Assembly (NCBI RefSeq): GCF_005217615.1
Contig: NZ_SZNK01000001.1
Span: 2,754,501 to 2,818,500, forward strand
Source of the DNA: Brevibacillus antibioticus
GTDB taxonomy: Bacteria; Bacillota; Bacilli; Brevibacillales; Brevibacillaceae
Direction of reading: 5' to 3'
DNA length: 64,000 bases
The notes beneath the pieces were generated by a model that saw only the letters and a list, made by a program, of their open reading frames with translations, was not told the DNA's origin and ran no database searches. Positions 7,870 to 17,402 of this stretch are shown here, piece after piece (positions within the stretch are counted from its first letter, which is position 1; each line of letters starts with the position of its first letter). The translations under genes and the position numbers were made by a program.

Positions 7870-8889
7870 CTATTTGAATTGATCCGGGTAGAGTCCTTCC
7901 GCCAAAATTTTTAGCGCAATCGGTGCTCGAACGCCTTCAGAAGCAGCAGACAGTGGCAATACAACCAGTCGTTGATTTTTAATCGCTGGAATATCCGCCA
8001 GTTCTTTTTTGGTCAAAAGGAAATTGCGTTTTTGATCAACAGTTCTGTCACCGTAGTCTACGGCAATAATCACGTCTGGATTGCGACTCACTACTTGTTC
8101 CCAACTGACCTCTGCCCAACCCTTTTGAATATCGTCAAAAATGTTCTTGCCGCCAGCAGTCTTGATTAAGGAAGTCATGTAGTTGTTGGCTGCTGTGAAC
8201 GGCTTATCTTCCCCGTTGTCGTACACGAACACTTTAAGCGGCTCGTCCACCTTGCCGATTTTGCTAATCGTTTGATCCATTTCACTCTTCATTTTATTGA
8301 TCAAATCATTGGCTTTGTCCTCCACACGGAAAATGCGTCCGATGTTTGTAATATCCGCGAACACATCGTCGATCGTTGGACCAGGCTTGCTAGACGATTC
8401 TTGCAGGTACGATTTGATGCCGACCTTTTCCAAATCCTGCATCGATCCTACGCCCTTTTCGCCAAATCCGCTTTTCCATCCGGCGTATACGAAGTCTGGG
8501 TTCGCTGCCAGCAGCACTTCCTTGGTTGGATACTTGTCAGACAGTACCGGAACCTTGTCGTAATCTGCTTTTAACTCTGGAAGGATTTGATCGTCTAGGT
8601 AAGCGGTTCCGACCATTTTATCAGCTAGGCCCAATGCCAGCATGATTTCGGTGACGTGTTGGTTCAATGTCACGGCACGCTCAGGTGCTTTTGGATACGT
8701 CATTTCAATGCCATTATTGGTTAGTGTTACAGACTTGCTCTCTGCAGCTGGTGTAGCTGTTTGTTCTGTTTTGGCTGGAGCTTGTGTTGTTGTAGTGGAG
8801 CCGCATGCCGAAACCAAAAACATGGCAGCTGTCATGATACCGAAAGCTAGTCTTTTCATTACTGTATGTGTTTTGTTTGCCTTAAACAT
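7870..8889 (-). CDS. btuF: Cobalamin-binding ABC transporter lipoprotein
   Basis: About 339 residues. A signal sequence MKRLAFGIMTAAMFLVSAC ends in a lipobox (VSAC), so the protein is lipid-anchored outside the membrane. A Thr/Ala-rich linker follows, then a periplasmic-binding fold of the BtuF/FecB class (RAVTLNQHVTEIMLALGLAD, PDVIIAVDYGDR). It captures cobalamin or a corrinoid and passes it to BtuC. The ATG at 8889 is used because AAGGGG precedes it; a nearer ATG at 8859 lacks a site. First gene of the operon after the riboswitch and its terminator hairpin. Confidence 0.92.
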   Translation of the reverse strand: MFKANKTHTVMKRLAFGIMTAAMFLVSACGSTTTTQAPAKTEQTATPAAESKSVTLTNNGIEMTYPKAPERAVTLNQHVTEIMLALGLADKMVGTAYLDDQILPELKADYDKVPVLSDKYPTKEVLLAANPDFVYAGWKSGFGEKGVGSMQDLEKVGIKSYLQESSSKPGPTIDDVFADITNIGRIFRVEDKANDLINKMKSEMDQTISKIGKVDEPLKVFVYDNGEDKPFTAANNYMTSLIKTAGGKNIFDDIQKGWAEVSWEQVVSRNPDVIIAVDYGDRTVDQKRNFLLTKKELADIPAIKNQRLVVLPLSAASEGVRAPIALKILAEGLYPDQFK

Positions 8890-8940
8890 CTGTAATCCCC
8901 TTTTCTGTATGTATATAATGAATTGAACCAAATCCTCCAC

Positions 8941-8974
8941 AAAAAAAGCACCCCCCATTCCAATCGGGAGGTGC
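8941..8974 (-). terminator. Attenuator terminator of the cobalamin riboswitch
   Basis: On the minus strand a GC-rich stem (GCACCTCCC / GGGGGGTGC) is followed by seven T residues, 52 nt before btuF. Its place between aptamer and gene indicates control by premature termination when B12 is bound. Confidence 0.85.
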
Positions 8975-9075
8975 ATGACAAACGTAGAAATAGTTAAATG
9001 CAGGCACAAAGGCGCCCTTTCATAGACTACTTCCACATCTGCCCCATCCTCGTGGGTCGATTGTACATGATCGCA

Positions 9076-9245
9076 TGGCAGGTCTCCTGGCTTACGGATC
9101 AACACCCCCAGCTTCCTTCCCATTTTTTGTCTCACAAAAAACAGTGGCTATTCGCTAGGCGCTCCTCGTTACAGTGGCGGGACCGCGCCGGTTTCTCACC
9201 GGACTTCCCTTTTAAGCTGACGGCATAGGCCATCCAGCACCATTC
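9076..9245 (-). promoter_or_regulatory. Cobalamin (AdoCbl) riboswitch
   Basis: Read on the minus strand, the conserved blocks appear in order: GGTGC, AAAAGGGAAGTCCGGTGAGA, AACCGGCGCGGTCCCGCCACTGT, a second GCCACTG, ATGGGAAGG and finally the B12 box GTAAGCCAGGAGACCTGCC. It lies ahead of btuF. Cobalamin binding is expected to fold the RNA so that the downstream terminator forms and uptake genes are shut off. Confidence 0.95.
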
Positions 9246-9275
9246 GATACTTATTCAATTTTTGCGATTTATTCA

Positions 9276-10376
9276 TTAGTTGATAGAAGTCAGTTTTTTC
9301 GGGAACTGCGTGAGAATTTCAACGCCCGTTTCCGTCACCAATACATCGTCTTCAATCCGCACGCCGCCAACACCTGGCAAATAGATGCCCGGTTCGATCG
9401 TAAAGACCATTCCTGGACGAAGCACTTCTTGATTCTGGCTATGAACAGACGGATATTCATGTACATCCATCCCAAGTCCATGCCCAAGACGATGCATGAA
9501 GTATTCTCCGTAGCCTTTTGCAGTAATGACATCGCGTGCGGTTTTATCCAAATGCGCAAAGGTCACACCCGGACGAATCTCAGCAATAGCCGCTTCATTG
9601 GCAGCCAATACTGTCTCGTAAATTTCTTGTAGCTGGGCACTGATCTCGCCTACAGCAAAGGTACGAGTAATGTCGGATACATATCCGTTCGCGGCTACCC
9701 CGATATCAAACAAAAGCAAGTCGCCTTCTTGCACCTGGCGCGTTCCTGGTTTCCCGTGTGGCAGTGCCGATTTCTCCCCTGCTAATACCATGGACGTAAA
9801 GGACGGACCTTCCGCACCCAAGCGCTTCATCTGGAATTCCAGCTCAGCTACGATTTCTGTCTCGGTCATGCCTGTCTTGACTTTTTTCAGGGTCTCCCGC
9901 AAGGAATCCTCGACCAACTGAACAGCGTGCTTTAGCCGATCCACTTCATCCGCGGATTTGATCAAACGCATTTCACGCAGTGGCTCTTCCACATCCACAT
10001 AGCTCGACGCCAAAACAACTTGTCCAAGTGCTTCGTAGCGTTCGACAGTCATATGACTTTTCTCAATGCCGAGCTTCGTCAAGTTCGCTGGCAACACTTG
10101 CTTGAGGATTTCATACGGGTTTTGGATATCCGTATGTGTATGGATATCTTGAACGAACGAAGCCTCTGCCGCTGCCTCACGATCAAGAGCAGGTACAATC
10201 AAAGAAGGTTTTCCTTCAGCAGGAATTACAAGACCCATAAACCGTTCATGCGGGTCTGTAAAAAAACCGGTCAAATAGTAGACGTGCTTGGGAGAGGTAA
10301 TCAACACCGCGTTCAGCTCTTGCTCTGTCAAAAACGTGTGGAGCTTCGAAATGCGCTCTTGAAACAACTTCTTCAC
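9276..10376 (-). CDS. M24 family metallopeptidase (Xaa-Pro aminopeptidase/dipeptidase, YqhT-like)
   Basis: 366 residues with a creatinase N-terminal domain (1 to about 130) and a pita-bread catalytic domain. The metal ligands are visible: the D in LLLFDIGV, the D in SDITRTF, H in HRLGHGLGMDVHE, E in FTIEPGIY and E in VRIEDDV. It is a cytoplasmic enzyme removing residues before or after proline from peptides. The start is a GTG at 10376 with a weak site. It is read in the same direction as btuFCD, but the riboswitch between them separates the units. The nearby peptide transporter operon suggests a joint role in peptide use, which is inference. Confidence 0.9.
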   Translation of the reverse strand: MKKLFQERISKLHTFLTEQELNAVLITSPKHVYYLTGFFTDPHERFMGLVIPAEGKPSLIVPALDREAAAEASFVQDIHTHTDIQNPYEILKQVLPANLTKLGIEKSHMTVERYEALGQVVLASSYVDVEEPLREMRLIKSADEVDRLKHAVQLVEDSLRETLKKVKTGMTETEIVAELEFQMKRLGAEGPSFTSMVLAGEKSALPHGKPGTRQVQEGDLLLFDIGVAANGYVSDITRTFAVGEISAQLQEIYETVLAANEAAIAEIRPGVTFAHLDKTARDVITAKGYGEYFMHRLGHGLGMDVHEYPSVHSQNQEVLRPGMVFTIEPGIYLPGVGGVRIEDDVLVTETGVEILTQFPKKLTSIN

Positions 10377-10491
10377 CCTGCTTTCACCAATTATTCTATT
10401 GCGAGAATACCACTACTCCATCAAAAAAAGAAGAGTTCAATTGAAAAATCTACTTCGGATCGGACAACATAAGGGTGGGGTGAAAACGAAA

Positions 10492-11262
10492 ATGGAACAA
10501 ATACTCGTCCATCAGGATGGCAAGCAGTTTGCTTTTCACATATCGGGAAAAGGCCAGCCGTTATTGTGTATCCATGCACCATGCATCGGCTCTATCAATT
10601 TTGTTTATCAACAAACACTCGCGGATACGTATCAGCTCATTGTCCCTGATCTGCCCGGACACGGTGACAGTTCGCCGATGGAGAAGCCCTATTCTATTGG
10701 GGAACTGGCAGAACGGCTCCACAGGCTGATCCCGTCACTCGGCATTGAGCGTCCCTTTATTTTGGGATACTCCCAAGGTGCTTCTATCGCCCTTGAATAT
10801 TGTCTTCGCTATCCTGATCACGCACAAGGCGGTATACTCGTGAGCGGTTTTTCCGAAGTGAATGACCTGTATTTACATGGCCGTTTCTGGATGGCACAGG
10901 CATTGTCGATGCTTCACGGAGTTCCTCTTCTTGCCCGTTCGATTACTTCCTCACATATCACTGACCCAGAAATGCGGGAAAAATGGACGGCGCACGCCTC
11001 CAAAACAGATTCCACAAGCCTGAAATATCTTTACGCTGCCGGACATCGTTATCAATGTACGGAGCGCCTGGGCAACATCCAGCTTCCGATTTTACTTGCC
11101 TATGGCGAACAAGATCAACGGATGCACCATTATGCGCAGATGCTTTCCATGAAATTGCCAAAAGCAAAACTCGAGATGATCCCTAACACAAAGCATCAGG
11201 TCATCACGAAAGCTGCACCTGCTTTCAATCAGTTGTGCCGTACCTTCATGGAAGAAGGATAA
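10492..11262 (+). CDS. Alpha/beta hydrolase
   Basis: 256 residues with the canonical fold: oxyanion region around GQPLLCIHAPC, the strand LIVPDLPGHGDS, nucleophile elbow GYSQGAS (serine), acid AYGEQDQR (aspartate) and a late histidine in NTKHQVI. It resembles the esterase/epoxide hydrolase-like lipases of Bacilli; the substrate cannot be given. The ATG at 10492 follows GGTGGGG at 11 nt; an in-frame GTG at 10480 is possible. It is a single gene convergent with the app operon and shares its terminator. Confidence 0.85.
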   Translation: MEQILVHQDGKQFAFHISGKGQPLLCIHAPCIGSINFVYQQTLADTYQLIVPDLPGHGDSSPMEKPYSIGELAERLHRLIPSLGIERPFILGYSQGASIALEYCLRYPDHAQGGILVSGFSEVNDLYLHGRFWMAQALSMLHGVPLLARSITSSHITDPEMREKWTAHASKTDSTSLKYLYAAGHRYQCTERLGNIQLPILLAYGEQDQRMHHYAQMLSMKLPKAKLEMIPNTKHQVITKAAPAFNQLCRTFMEEG

Positions 11263-11271
11263 ATAAGAAAA

Positions 11272-11312
11272 GACAGAAGGACGGGTACCTACAGCCCCTT
11301 CTGTCTTTTTTC
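11272..11312. terminator. Bidirectional terminator
   Basis: A 12-13 bp stem (AAGACAGAAGG / CCTTCTGTCTT) with A and T runs outside lies between the hydrolase gene and the convergent end of the appDFABC-like operon. Confidence 0.85.
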
Positions 11313-11320
11313 CATTTTGA

Positions 11321-12220
11321 CTAGCTCTTCATCCGCGGGTCGAGTGCATCACGCAAGCCGTCCCCGATTAAGTTAAAGCCGAGAACTGTCAGCATGATAG
11401 AGAGCCCCGGAAAAATAACGGTCCATGGTGCTTTCTGAATGTACTGACGTGAATCAGCGAGCATTTTTCCCCATTCCGGTTCTGGCGCTTGTGCTCCCAG
11501 TCCGAGAAAGCCAAGTGCTGCTGCTTCGATAATCGCCGTTGCGATCCCCATCGTCCCGGTCACAATGATTGGCGCGAGGCTGTTCGGCAAAATATGCTGC
11601 ATGATGATCCGTGAATTTTTCATTCCGATTGCTCGTGCCGCCATGACGAATTCTTCTTCCTTTAAGCTCAATACGCGAGCGCGTACCAAGCGACCAAATG
11701 TCGGAATGTTAATAATGGCAATCGCAATCAAGGCGTTTTGCAAAGAAGGTCCCAAGATGGCAACAACAGCGATTGCCAAAAGAATGCTTGGAAAGGCAAG
11801 CATAATATCAAAGAGACGCGAAATGATCGTATCAATCCATCTGCCATAGTATCCTGCCAAAAGCCCGAGCAAGGTCCCTGCGAGAACAGAGCCAATGACA
11901 GAGAATGTCCCTACCCACAAGGAGATTTGTGCCCCATAAATAACGCGACTAAACACATCGCGCCCATTGTAATCTGTTCCAAACCAATGCTCTTCGGAAG
12001 GTGGTTTGTTTTTCATTACGAGCTGACCTTCGTCGTACGGATACGGAGCAATCCATGGAGCTAGTACCGCCATAACAATGAAAAACAAAATAATCCCGAA
12101 GCCCACCAGCGCCAGCTTGTTTTTTCGTAGCGTCCTCCATGCATCCTTCCAAGGAGAGACGACTTCTTCTTGCTTCACTTTTAAAGGTACTACCTGTGGT
12201 TGTAATTGTGGTTGTGCCAT
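11321..12220 (-). CDS. appC: Peptide ABC transporter permease, AppC/DppC type
   Basis: 299 residues; an N-terminal cytoplasmic stretch (1 to about 30) leads into six membrane helices. The OppC-type N-terminal segment with APWIAPYPYDEGQ and the EAA loop (ARAIGMKNSRIIMQHILPN) of binding-protein-dependent permeases are present. It pairs with the AppB-like permease to form the peptide channel. It is the last gene of the operon, 16 nt after appB, and ends at a shared terminator. Exact peptide preference (di- against oligopeptide) cannot be told. Confidence 0.9.
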   Translation of the reverse strand: MAQPQLQPQVVPLKVKQEEVVSPWKDAWRTLRKNKLALVGFGIILFFIVMAVLAPWIAPYPYDEGQLVMKNKPPSEEHWFGTDYNGRDVFSRVIYGAQISLWVGTFSVIGSVLAGTLLGLLAGYYGRWIDTIISRLFDIMLAFPSILLAIAVVAILGPSLQNALIAIAIINIPTFGRLVRARVLSLKEEEFVMAARAIGMKNSRIIMQHILPNSLAPIIVTGTMGIATAIIEAAALGFLGLGAQAPEPEWGKMLADSRQYIQKAPWTVIFPGLSIMLTVLGFNLIGDGLRDALDPRMKS

Positions 12221-12236
12221 GTCTCTTCGTCCCTCC

Positions 12237-13247
12237 TTAGCGATATTTGATGCGTGGATCGATATAGGCGTACAGAAGGTCGACCAAGAGATTGATCAGG
12301 ACAAAAATCGTCGCGATCACGAGGATACCGGATTGGATAACCGGATAGTCACGGTTTCCAATGGCGGTCACAATGTAACGACCGACACCTGGCCATCCGA
12401 AGATCGTTTCTGTCAAAACGGCTCCACCCAACAGCAGCCCTGTTTGCAAACCAATTACTGTCAAGACAGGAATCATCGCATTTTTCAGCGCATGCTTGTA
12501 CACGACCCAAAACTGTGCCAGCCCTTTTGCACGAGCGGTTCTGACATAGTCGGCACGCATGACTTCCAGCATGCTCGAACGTGTAATGCGCGCAATGATC
12601 GCCATCGGGATCGTACCTAACGCGATTCCTGGCAGGATCAAGTGCTTGATGACTTCCCACAGCTGATCCCAACGACCAGCGACCATCGTATCCAGTATAT
12701 AAAAGTGCGTAATAGCCTCTACGGGATTACGCGAATCGTCGCGACCAACTGATGGCAGCCACTTCAGTTCTTGGGCAAACACCCACTGCTCCATCAAACC
12801 TAGCCAAAAAATTGGAATGGATACACCAACCAAGGCGATCAACATCGCACAGTAGTCAAACCAGGAGTTTTGCTTCCACGCAGAAAGAATCCCTGCATTC
12901 ACACCGATAAACACCGCAATCAACATACTCACAATCGTAAGTTCAGTCGTCGCCGCCAAATAAGGCATAATTTCATCTGAGATCGGCGCATTCGTTTGCA
13001 ACGATTCCCCGAGATTTCCGCTCAAAACATCTTTCATATAATCGAAATACTGTATGTACCAAGGATTATTCAAACCCAATGCCTCTCGTATGTCTGCAAG
13101 CGCTTGTGGTGTTGCCTTTTCTCCCAAAATCGTCAAAGCCGGATCACCAGGGATGGCACGAATAATGGAAAAAACGATGATTGACATGCCCACTAAGACA
13201 GGAATGAGCATTAATATTCTTCGAATGCTGTAAGCTAGCAATGCCAT
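12237..13247 (-). CDS. appB: Peptide ABC transporter permease, AppB/DppB type
   Basis: 336 residues. The opening SIRRILMLIPVLVGMSIIVF and AIPGDPA mark the DppB/OppB family, and the EAA motif (DYVRTARAKGL) lies before the last helices. The ATG at 13247 follows GGAAGG with 7 nt spacing; an upstream start at 13265 is unlikely. A hairpin at 13290-13326 separates it from the binding protein gene, so read-through probably sets the lower permease level. Confidence 0.9.
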   Translation of the reverse strand: MALLAYSIRRILMLIPVLVGMSIIVFSIIRAIPGDPALTILGEKATPQALADIREALGLNNPWYIQYFDYMKDVLSGNLGESLQTNAPISDEIMPYLAATTELTIVSMLIAVFIGVNAGILSAWKQNSWFDYCAMLIALVGVSIPIFWLGLMEQWVFAQELKWLPSVGRDDSRNPVEAITHFYILDTMVAGRWDQLWEVIKHLILPGIALGTIPMAIIARITRSSMLEVMRADYVRTARAKGLAQFWVVYKHALKNAMIPVLTVIGLQTGLLLGGAVLTETIFGWPGVGRYIVTAIGNRDYPVIQSGILVIATIFVLINLLVDLLYAYIDPRIKYR

Positions 13248-13289
13248 CTCCTCGCCTTCCTGCATAAAATAATCGCTAAATAATGAAAG

Positions 13290-13326
13290 AAGGGTAAGAA
13301 GAGGTATGCACTCCTCTTACCCTTTT
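13290..13326 (-). terminator. Intercistronic partial terminator after appA
   Basis: On the minus strand GGGTAAGAGGAG pairs with the later CTCTTCTTACCC, followed by a T-rich but broken tail. It lies between the substrate-binding gene and the permease genes. Such hairpins usually protect or enrich the binding-protein message relative to the permeases. Confidence 0.65.
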
Positions 13327-13339
13327 CCTATGAATTAGC

Positions 13340-14995
13340 TCACTTGAAATCTACCTTTTCTAAACTTTCAGATCCTTTTGGATGCGGGTTGTAGTCTACG
13401 ATATTCGCTTTTCCTGCCAATGCTGGTGTAGAGTGTGCCAGCGGAACCATTGGAACATCTTTGAAGATGATCTCTTGTACTTGTTTGTACATTTTTTCGC
13501 GCTCTGCCTGGTCTGGAGTAGACTGTGCTTTCATCATCAATTGATGTGCTTCTTCGTTTGCCCAGCGTGAATAGTTATTGCTACCGATGCTGTTTTTGTC
13601 GAGCAACACAGTCAGGAAGTTGTCAGGGTCACCATTGTCACCTGTCCAACCAAGCATGAACATTTCTTGCTCACCCAAGCGAGTCTTTTCCAAATACGTT
13701 GCCCATTCCATCGTAACGATCTCAGCATCAACCCCGATTTTCTTCAGGTCTTGCTGGATTGCTTCTGCAATCTTCACACCTTCTGGCATGTACGGACGTG
13801 GAACTGGCATTGCCCAAAACTTGATTTTAAAGCCGTTTGGATGTCCTGCTTCAGCAAGCAATTGCTTTGCTTTATCGAGGTTGAACTCACGATCTTTAAT
13901 ATCGTTGTTATGTCCCCACATCGTTTTTGGCATTGGGTTGACTGCTGGTTCTCCAACCCCATCGAAGAAGGCGGTTACGATTTCAGGTTTGTTAATCGCA
14001 TAAGCAATAGCTTCACGAACTTTTGGATTGTCGAGTGGCTTCTTCTCTACGTTAAAGCCGATGTATCCAATGTTATTGGTAGGACGGAGGAATAGTTGCA
14101 AGTCTTTGTTGCCTTTTACTGCCGGGATATCATCTGTGTTCAGACCATCCATCAAGTCGATCTCACCAGATGTCAAAGCAGTCAGACGTGCCGTATTTTC
14201 CGGAATGACCTTGAACACCAGCTTATCCAGCTTCGGATATCCTTGGACCCAGTAATCAGGGTTTTTCTCAAGCGTGATTGTGTCGTTGTGCTTCCACTCT
14301 ACGAATTTGAAAGGCCCTGTACCGATTGGGTGCTCATTGAATTTCTTAACATTCTTTTTCAATGCCTCAGGCGAACCAATCGCGAAAGGAGACATTGCCA
14401 AGTTGGCAAGGAATGGAGCCAACGGACGATTCAACGTGAATTTTACTGTGGTTGGGTCGACTGCTTCCACGGATTTGATGATGTGAGTCGCGTCACCCTT
14501 GTAACCACCAAATTGGCTCACGTAGTACTCAAAGCCCTCTGGTGCATGCTGTGGATGGCTCTTGTCACTCCAGCGCTCAAAGTTGTATTTGACCGCCTCT
14601 GCATTGAAATCAGTTCCATCGTGGAATTTCACGCCTGATCTCAGTTTCAGCGTATAAACGAGACCATCAGGAGTTACTTCCCATTTCTCAGCCAAAGATG
14701 GCGCGAGCTCTGTTGAGCCATCCGCGAAGCCAACCAATGTATCCATAATGTTCTCGGTTACCTTAAATGTCTCACCGTCTGTTTGCGTGATTGGGTCAAG
14801 CCCTTTTGTATCTGCACCGCGACCGACGATTAATTGCTTCGGTCCAGTTTTTGCAGGCTCAGTTGTAGTTGCCGGAGTTTCTGTCTTTGATTGTTCTGCC
14901 GGCGCTTTTGTCGTTGGAGTGCTAGAGCATCCAGCAATCAGCATGGCCAGCGCCACTAGGCTGGTCATGGTTGCGGAGAGAACTCTCTTCTTCAT
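13340..14995 (-). CDS. appA: Peptide-binding lipoprotein of ABC transporter, AppA/DppE type
   Basis: 551 residues. Signal peptide with lipobox IAGC at about residues 20-23, a Thr/Pro/Glu linker, then a family-5 extracellular solute-binding domain (TLKLRSGVKFHDGTDF, HPIGTGPFKFVEW, KVREAIAYAINKPEI). It binds peptides outside the membrane. Gene order D-F-A-B-C matches the app operon of Bacillus rather than opp or dpp. The ATG follows GGGGGATG at close spacing. Nickel or dipeptide binding cannot be excluded for this family. Confidence 0.9.
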   Translation of the reverse strand: MKKRVLSATMTSLVALAMLIAGCSSTPTTKAPAEQSKTETPATTTEPAKTGPKQLIVGRGADTKGLDPITQTDGETFKVTENIMDTLVGFADGSTELAPSLAEKWEVTPDGLVYTLKLRSGVKFHDGTDFNAEAVKYNFERWSDKSHPQHAPEGFEYYVSQFGGYKGDATHIIKSVEAVDPTTVKFTLNRPLAPFLANLAMSPFAIGSPEALKKNVKKFNEHPIGTGPFKFVEWKHNDTITLEKNPDYWVQGYPKLDKLVFKVIPENTARLTALTSGEIDLMDGLNTDDIPAVKGNKDLQLFLRPTNNIGYIGFNVEKKPLDNPKVREAIAYAINKPEIVTAFFDGVGEPAVNPMPKTMWGHNNDIKDREFNLDKAKQLLAEAGHPNGFKIKFWAMPVPRPYMPEGVKIAEAIQQDLKKIGVDAEIVTMEWATYLEKTRLGEQEMFMLGWTGDNGDPDNFLTVLLDKNSIGSNNYSRWANEEAHQLMMKAQSTPDQAEREKMYKQVQEIIFKDVPMVPLAHSTPALAGKANIVDYNPHPKGSESLEKVDFK

Positions 14996-15130
14996 GAAAA
15001 CATCCCCCTTTTTCTAATAATGGTCGCATGTTCCTTTTTGGTAGATGGTCGATGGTCGATACAATACCTATTGCTTTGCATCCCCCCTTTACAAGACTTC
15101 CTATTCGGCAGGCAAACTCCCTTTTGTCGA

Positions 15131-16108
15131 TTAGGACTTGTATAAGTGACAAGCAACAAAGTGACCGTCGCCTGTGTCCGCAAATTCTGGTCGCACAGTA
15201 CGACACTCCTCTGTCACATGGGGACACCTCGTATGGAATGTACAGCCACTTGGAGGTTTTGCAGGGCTCGGCACATCTCCCTGGAGGATAACTCTTTCTC
15301 GTACCGCATCAGGGTCTGGCGAAGGTACCGCCGACAGTAATGCTTTCGTGTACGGATGGAGCGGATTGGAATACAATTGGCTACTCGTCGTGAGCTCGAC
15401 AATTCTGCCAAGGTACATCACACCTACCCGATCACTGATATGACGCACTACACTCAAATCGTGGGCAATGAACAAGTATGTAAGGCCGAATTCGCGTTGC
15501 AAATCCTGCATGAGATTGAGCACCTGCGACTGAATGGACACGTCCAGTGCAGACACAGGCTCATCCGCAACGATCAATTTGGGTTTGAGCATCAGTGCTC
15601 TCGCAATGCCGATCCGCTGCCTCTGTCCTCCGCTGAATTGATGCGGATAGCGGCTCGCGTGATAACTGCTCAGACCGACGATCTCCAGCATTTCCTGCAC
15701 GCGCTTTTTTCGCTCTGCCGAAGAACCCAGACCATGTACAATCAAAGGCTCTTCCAAAATCTTCTCAATATTATGTCTAGGGTTGAGCGAAGCAAATGGG
15801 TCCTGAAAGACAATTTGCATGTCACGTCGCATTTTTCTCATTGCATCTGTGGAAAGTGACATGACATCTGTTCCGTCAAAGGTGATTTCACCGGAGGTCG
15901 GTTCAATCAGTCGCAGCAAGGAACGCCCTGTCGTGGACTTTCCACAGCCGCTCTCACCTACAAGCCCCAAAGTTTCGCCACTCTTAACGGTAAACGATAC
16001 GTCATCTACCGCCTTTACTACACCTACTTCCCCTCCAAGAACGCCGCCTGTGATTGGGTAGTACTTTTTCAAATTTTTTACGATCAGAAGATCTTCTGCC
16101 ACCTGCAT
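15131..16108 (-). CDS. appF: Peptide ABC transporter ATP-binding protein, AppF type
   Basis: 325 residues. Walker [10 protein letters not shown], signature [14 protein letters not shown], Walker [14 protein letters not shown] and the C-terminal OppF zinc/peptide-transporter extension with [14 protein letters not shown] are present. The opening [14 protein letters not shown] is characteristic of OppF/DppF. It starts 12 nt after appD. A 135-nt gap separates it from appA; no clear promoter is seen there. Confidence 0.92.
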   Translation of the reverse strand: MQVAEDLLIVKNLKKYYPITGGVLGGEVGVVKAVDDVSFTVKSGETLGLVGESGCGKSTTGRSLLRLIEPTSGEITFDGTDVMSLSTDAMRKMRRDMQIVFQDPFASLNPRHNIEKILEEPLIVHGLGSSAERKKRVQEMLEIVGLSSYHASRYPHQFSGGQRQRIGIARALMLKPKLIVADEPVSALDVSIQSQVLNLMQDLQREFGLTYLFIAHDLSVVRHISDRVGVMYLGRIVELTTSSQLYSNPLHPYTKALLSAVPSPDPDAVRERVILQGDVPSPAKPPSGCTFHTRCPHVTEECRTVRPEFADTGDGHFVACHLYKS

Positions 16109-16120
16109 GCTCCTCTCGGG

Positions 16121-17107
16121 TTATTCGGTCAGCCAGCAGCGGGAAAGGTGATTGTCCCCTACCACTTTTAATTCTGGCATCTCACTGCGGCATCGGTCCG
16201 ATACCTTATCGCATCTAGGTGCAAAACGGCATCCGACAGTAAGCGAACCCGGAATCGGGACGTTGCCCGGAATTGAATAGAGACGCTCCTGTGATTCTTC
16301 CAGCTTCGGTAACGAATTCAACAAGCCGATCGTATAAGGATGCTTCGGATTTTTTAAGATCGTACGAACATCGCCTTGTTCAATCACGTTGCCTGCGTAC
16401 ATCACAACGACGCGGTGACACATTTCTGCAACGACCCCTAGATCGTGGGTAATGAGGAGAATAGCTGTGTCTGCTTCCTGGTTGAGTTGGCGCATCAGGT
16501 CCAAAATCTGCGCTTGAATCGTCACATCTAGCGCAGTAGTAGGCTCGTCTGCAATCAAAAGCGCTGGATTGCAAGCCATTGCCATCGCAATCATGACGCG
16601 CTGCCGCATACCCCCGGAAAGCTGGTGCGGGTATTCATCGACGATGGCTTCCGCACGAGGAATTCCGACTTTTTTCAACATCTCAATGGCTCGTGCTCTT
16701 GCGTCCTTTTTGCTCGCCTTCGTATGTAATCGGACTGATTCTCCTATCTGGTCTCCAATCGTAAACACTGGATTTAACGACGTCATCGGCTCCTGAAAGA
16801 TCATCGCAATTTCATTTCCGCGGATATCTCTCATTCGCTTTTCGTCGACAGATACGAGGTCCTCCCCCTTGAATTTAATCGAGCCTCCCACGATTCTCCC
16901 TGGGGGATTGGGTACTAGCTTCATAACGGAAAGGGAGGTAACGCTTTTTCCGCAGCCGGATTCGCCTACGATGCCGACTACTTCTCCTTTTTGTACCGTG
17001 ATCGTCACGCCATCAACGGCAGGGATTTGGCCGCGGTCCGTGAAAAAGTGCGTTTGCAGGTTTTCGATTTGTAGGACAGGATGTGACACGTGGCTCACCT
17101 CTCTCAC
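16121..17107 (-). CDS. appD: Peptide ABC transporter ATP-binding protein, AppD type
   Basis: 328 residues. LQTHFFTDRGQIPAVDGV is the typical OppD/DppD opening; Walker [10 protein letters not shown], signature LSGGMRQRVMIAMA, Walker B LLIADEPTTALDV and the cysteine-containing C-terminal tail (GCRFAPRCDKVSDRC) are intact. First gene of the five-gene operon, downstream of a good sigma-A promoter in an AT-rich leader. Read with appF it forms the ATPase pair of the importer. Confidence 0.92.
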   Translation of the reverse strand: MREVSHVSHPVLQIENLQTHFFTDRGQIPAVDGVTITVQKGEVVGIVGESGCGKSVTSLSVMKLVPNPPGRIVGGSIKFKGEDLVSVDEKRMRDIRGNEIAMIFQEPMTSLNPVFTIGDQIGESVRLHTKASKKDARARAIEMLKKVGIPRAEAIVDEYPHQLSGGMRQRVMIAMAMACNPALLIADEPTTALDVTIQAQILDLMRQLNQEADTAILLITHDLGVVAEMCHRVVVMYAGNVIEQGDVRTILKNPKHPYTIGLLNSLPKLEESQERLYSIPGNVPIPGSLTVGCRFAPRCDKVSDRCRSEMPELKVVGDNHLSRCWLTE

Positions 17108-17142
17108 CGATATATACTTCCAAAATAGACCTATCCATAGAC

Positions 17143-17171
17143 ATTATGCCATTTATTCAATTTTTTCGCAA
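17143..17171 (-). promoter_or_regulatory. Sigma-A promoter of the appDFABC-like operon
   Basis: TTGCGA (17166-17171) and CATAAT (17143-17148) on the minus strand are spaced 17 nt, about 35 nt upstream of the appD start. The upstream 100 nt are very AT-rich, with segments such as AATATTCTTTTTAAT that would suit CodY-type nutritional control; that is inference. Confidence 0.6.
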
Positions 17172-17328
17172 CACAATAAATTCTAACTATTAACTCTTTA
17201 CTGATTAAAAAGAATATTCGATTCACTTTTAAAAATTATGTAATTTTTTTTTATGATAGCCCTTTCATTGTTGATGTAGCCTCACTTACACTGTTTAAGC
17301 AGATCCTATGAAACATCTGTGGTCACAC

Positions 17329-17358
17329 ACAAAAGACCCGCCTGTACGGGTCTTTTGT
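17329..17358 (-). terminator. Terminator after yqxA
   Basis: A perfect 12-bp stem ACAAAAGACCCG / CGGGTCTTTTGT with a 6-nt loop lies 45 nt beyond the yqxA stop. It closes the gpr-spoIIP-yqxA side and isolates it from the app operon inserted next to it. Confidence 0.8.
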
Positions 17359-17402
17359 CACTGGGGCTTTCTGCACCTCTTCTTTTTGCGCGTAAACCAT
17401 TT

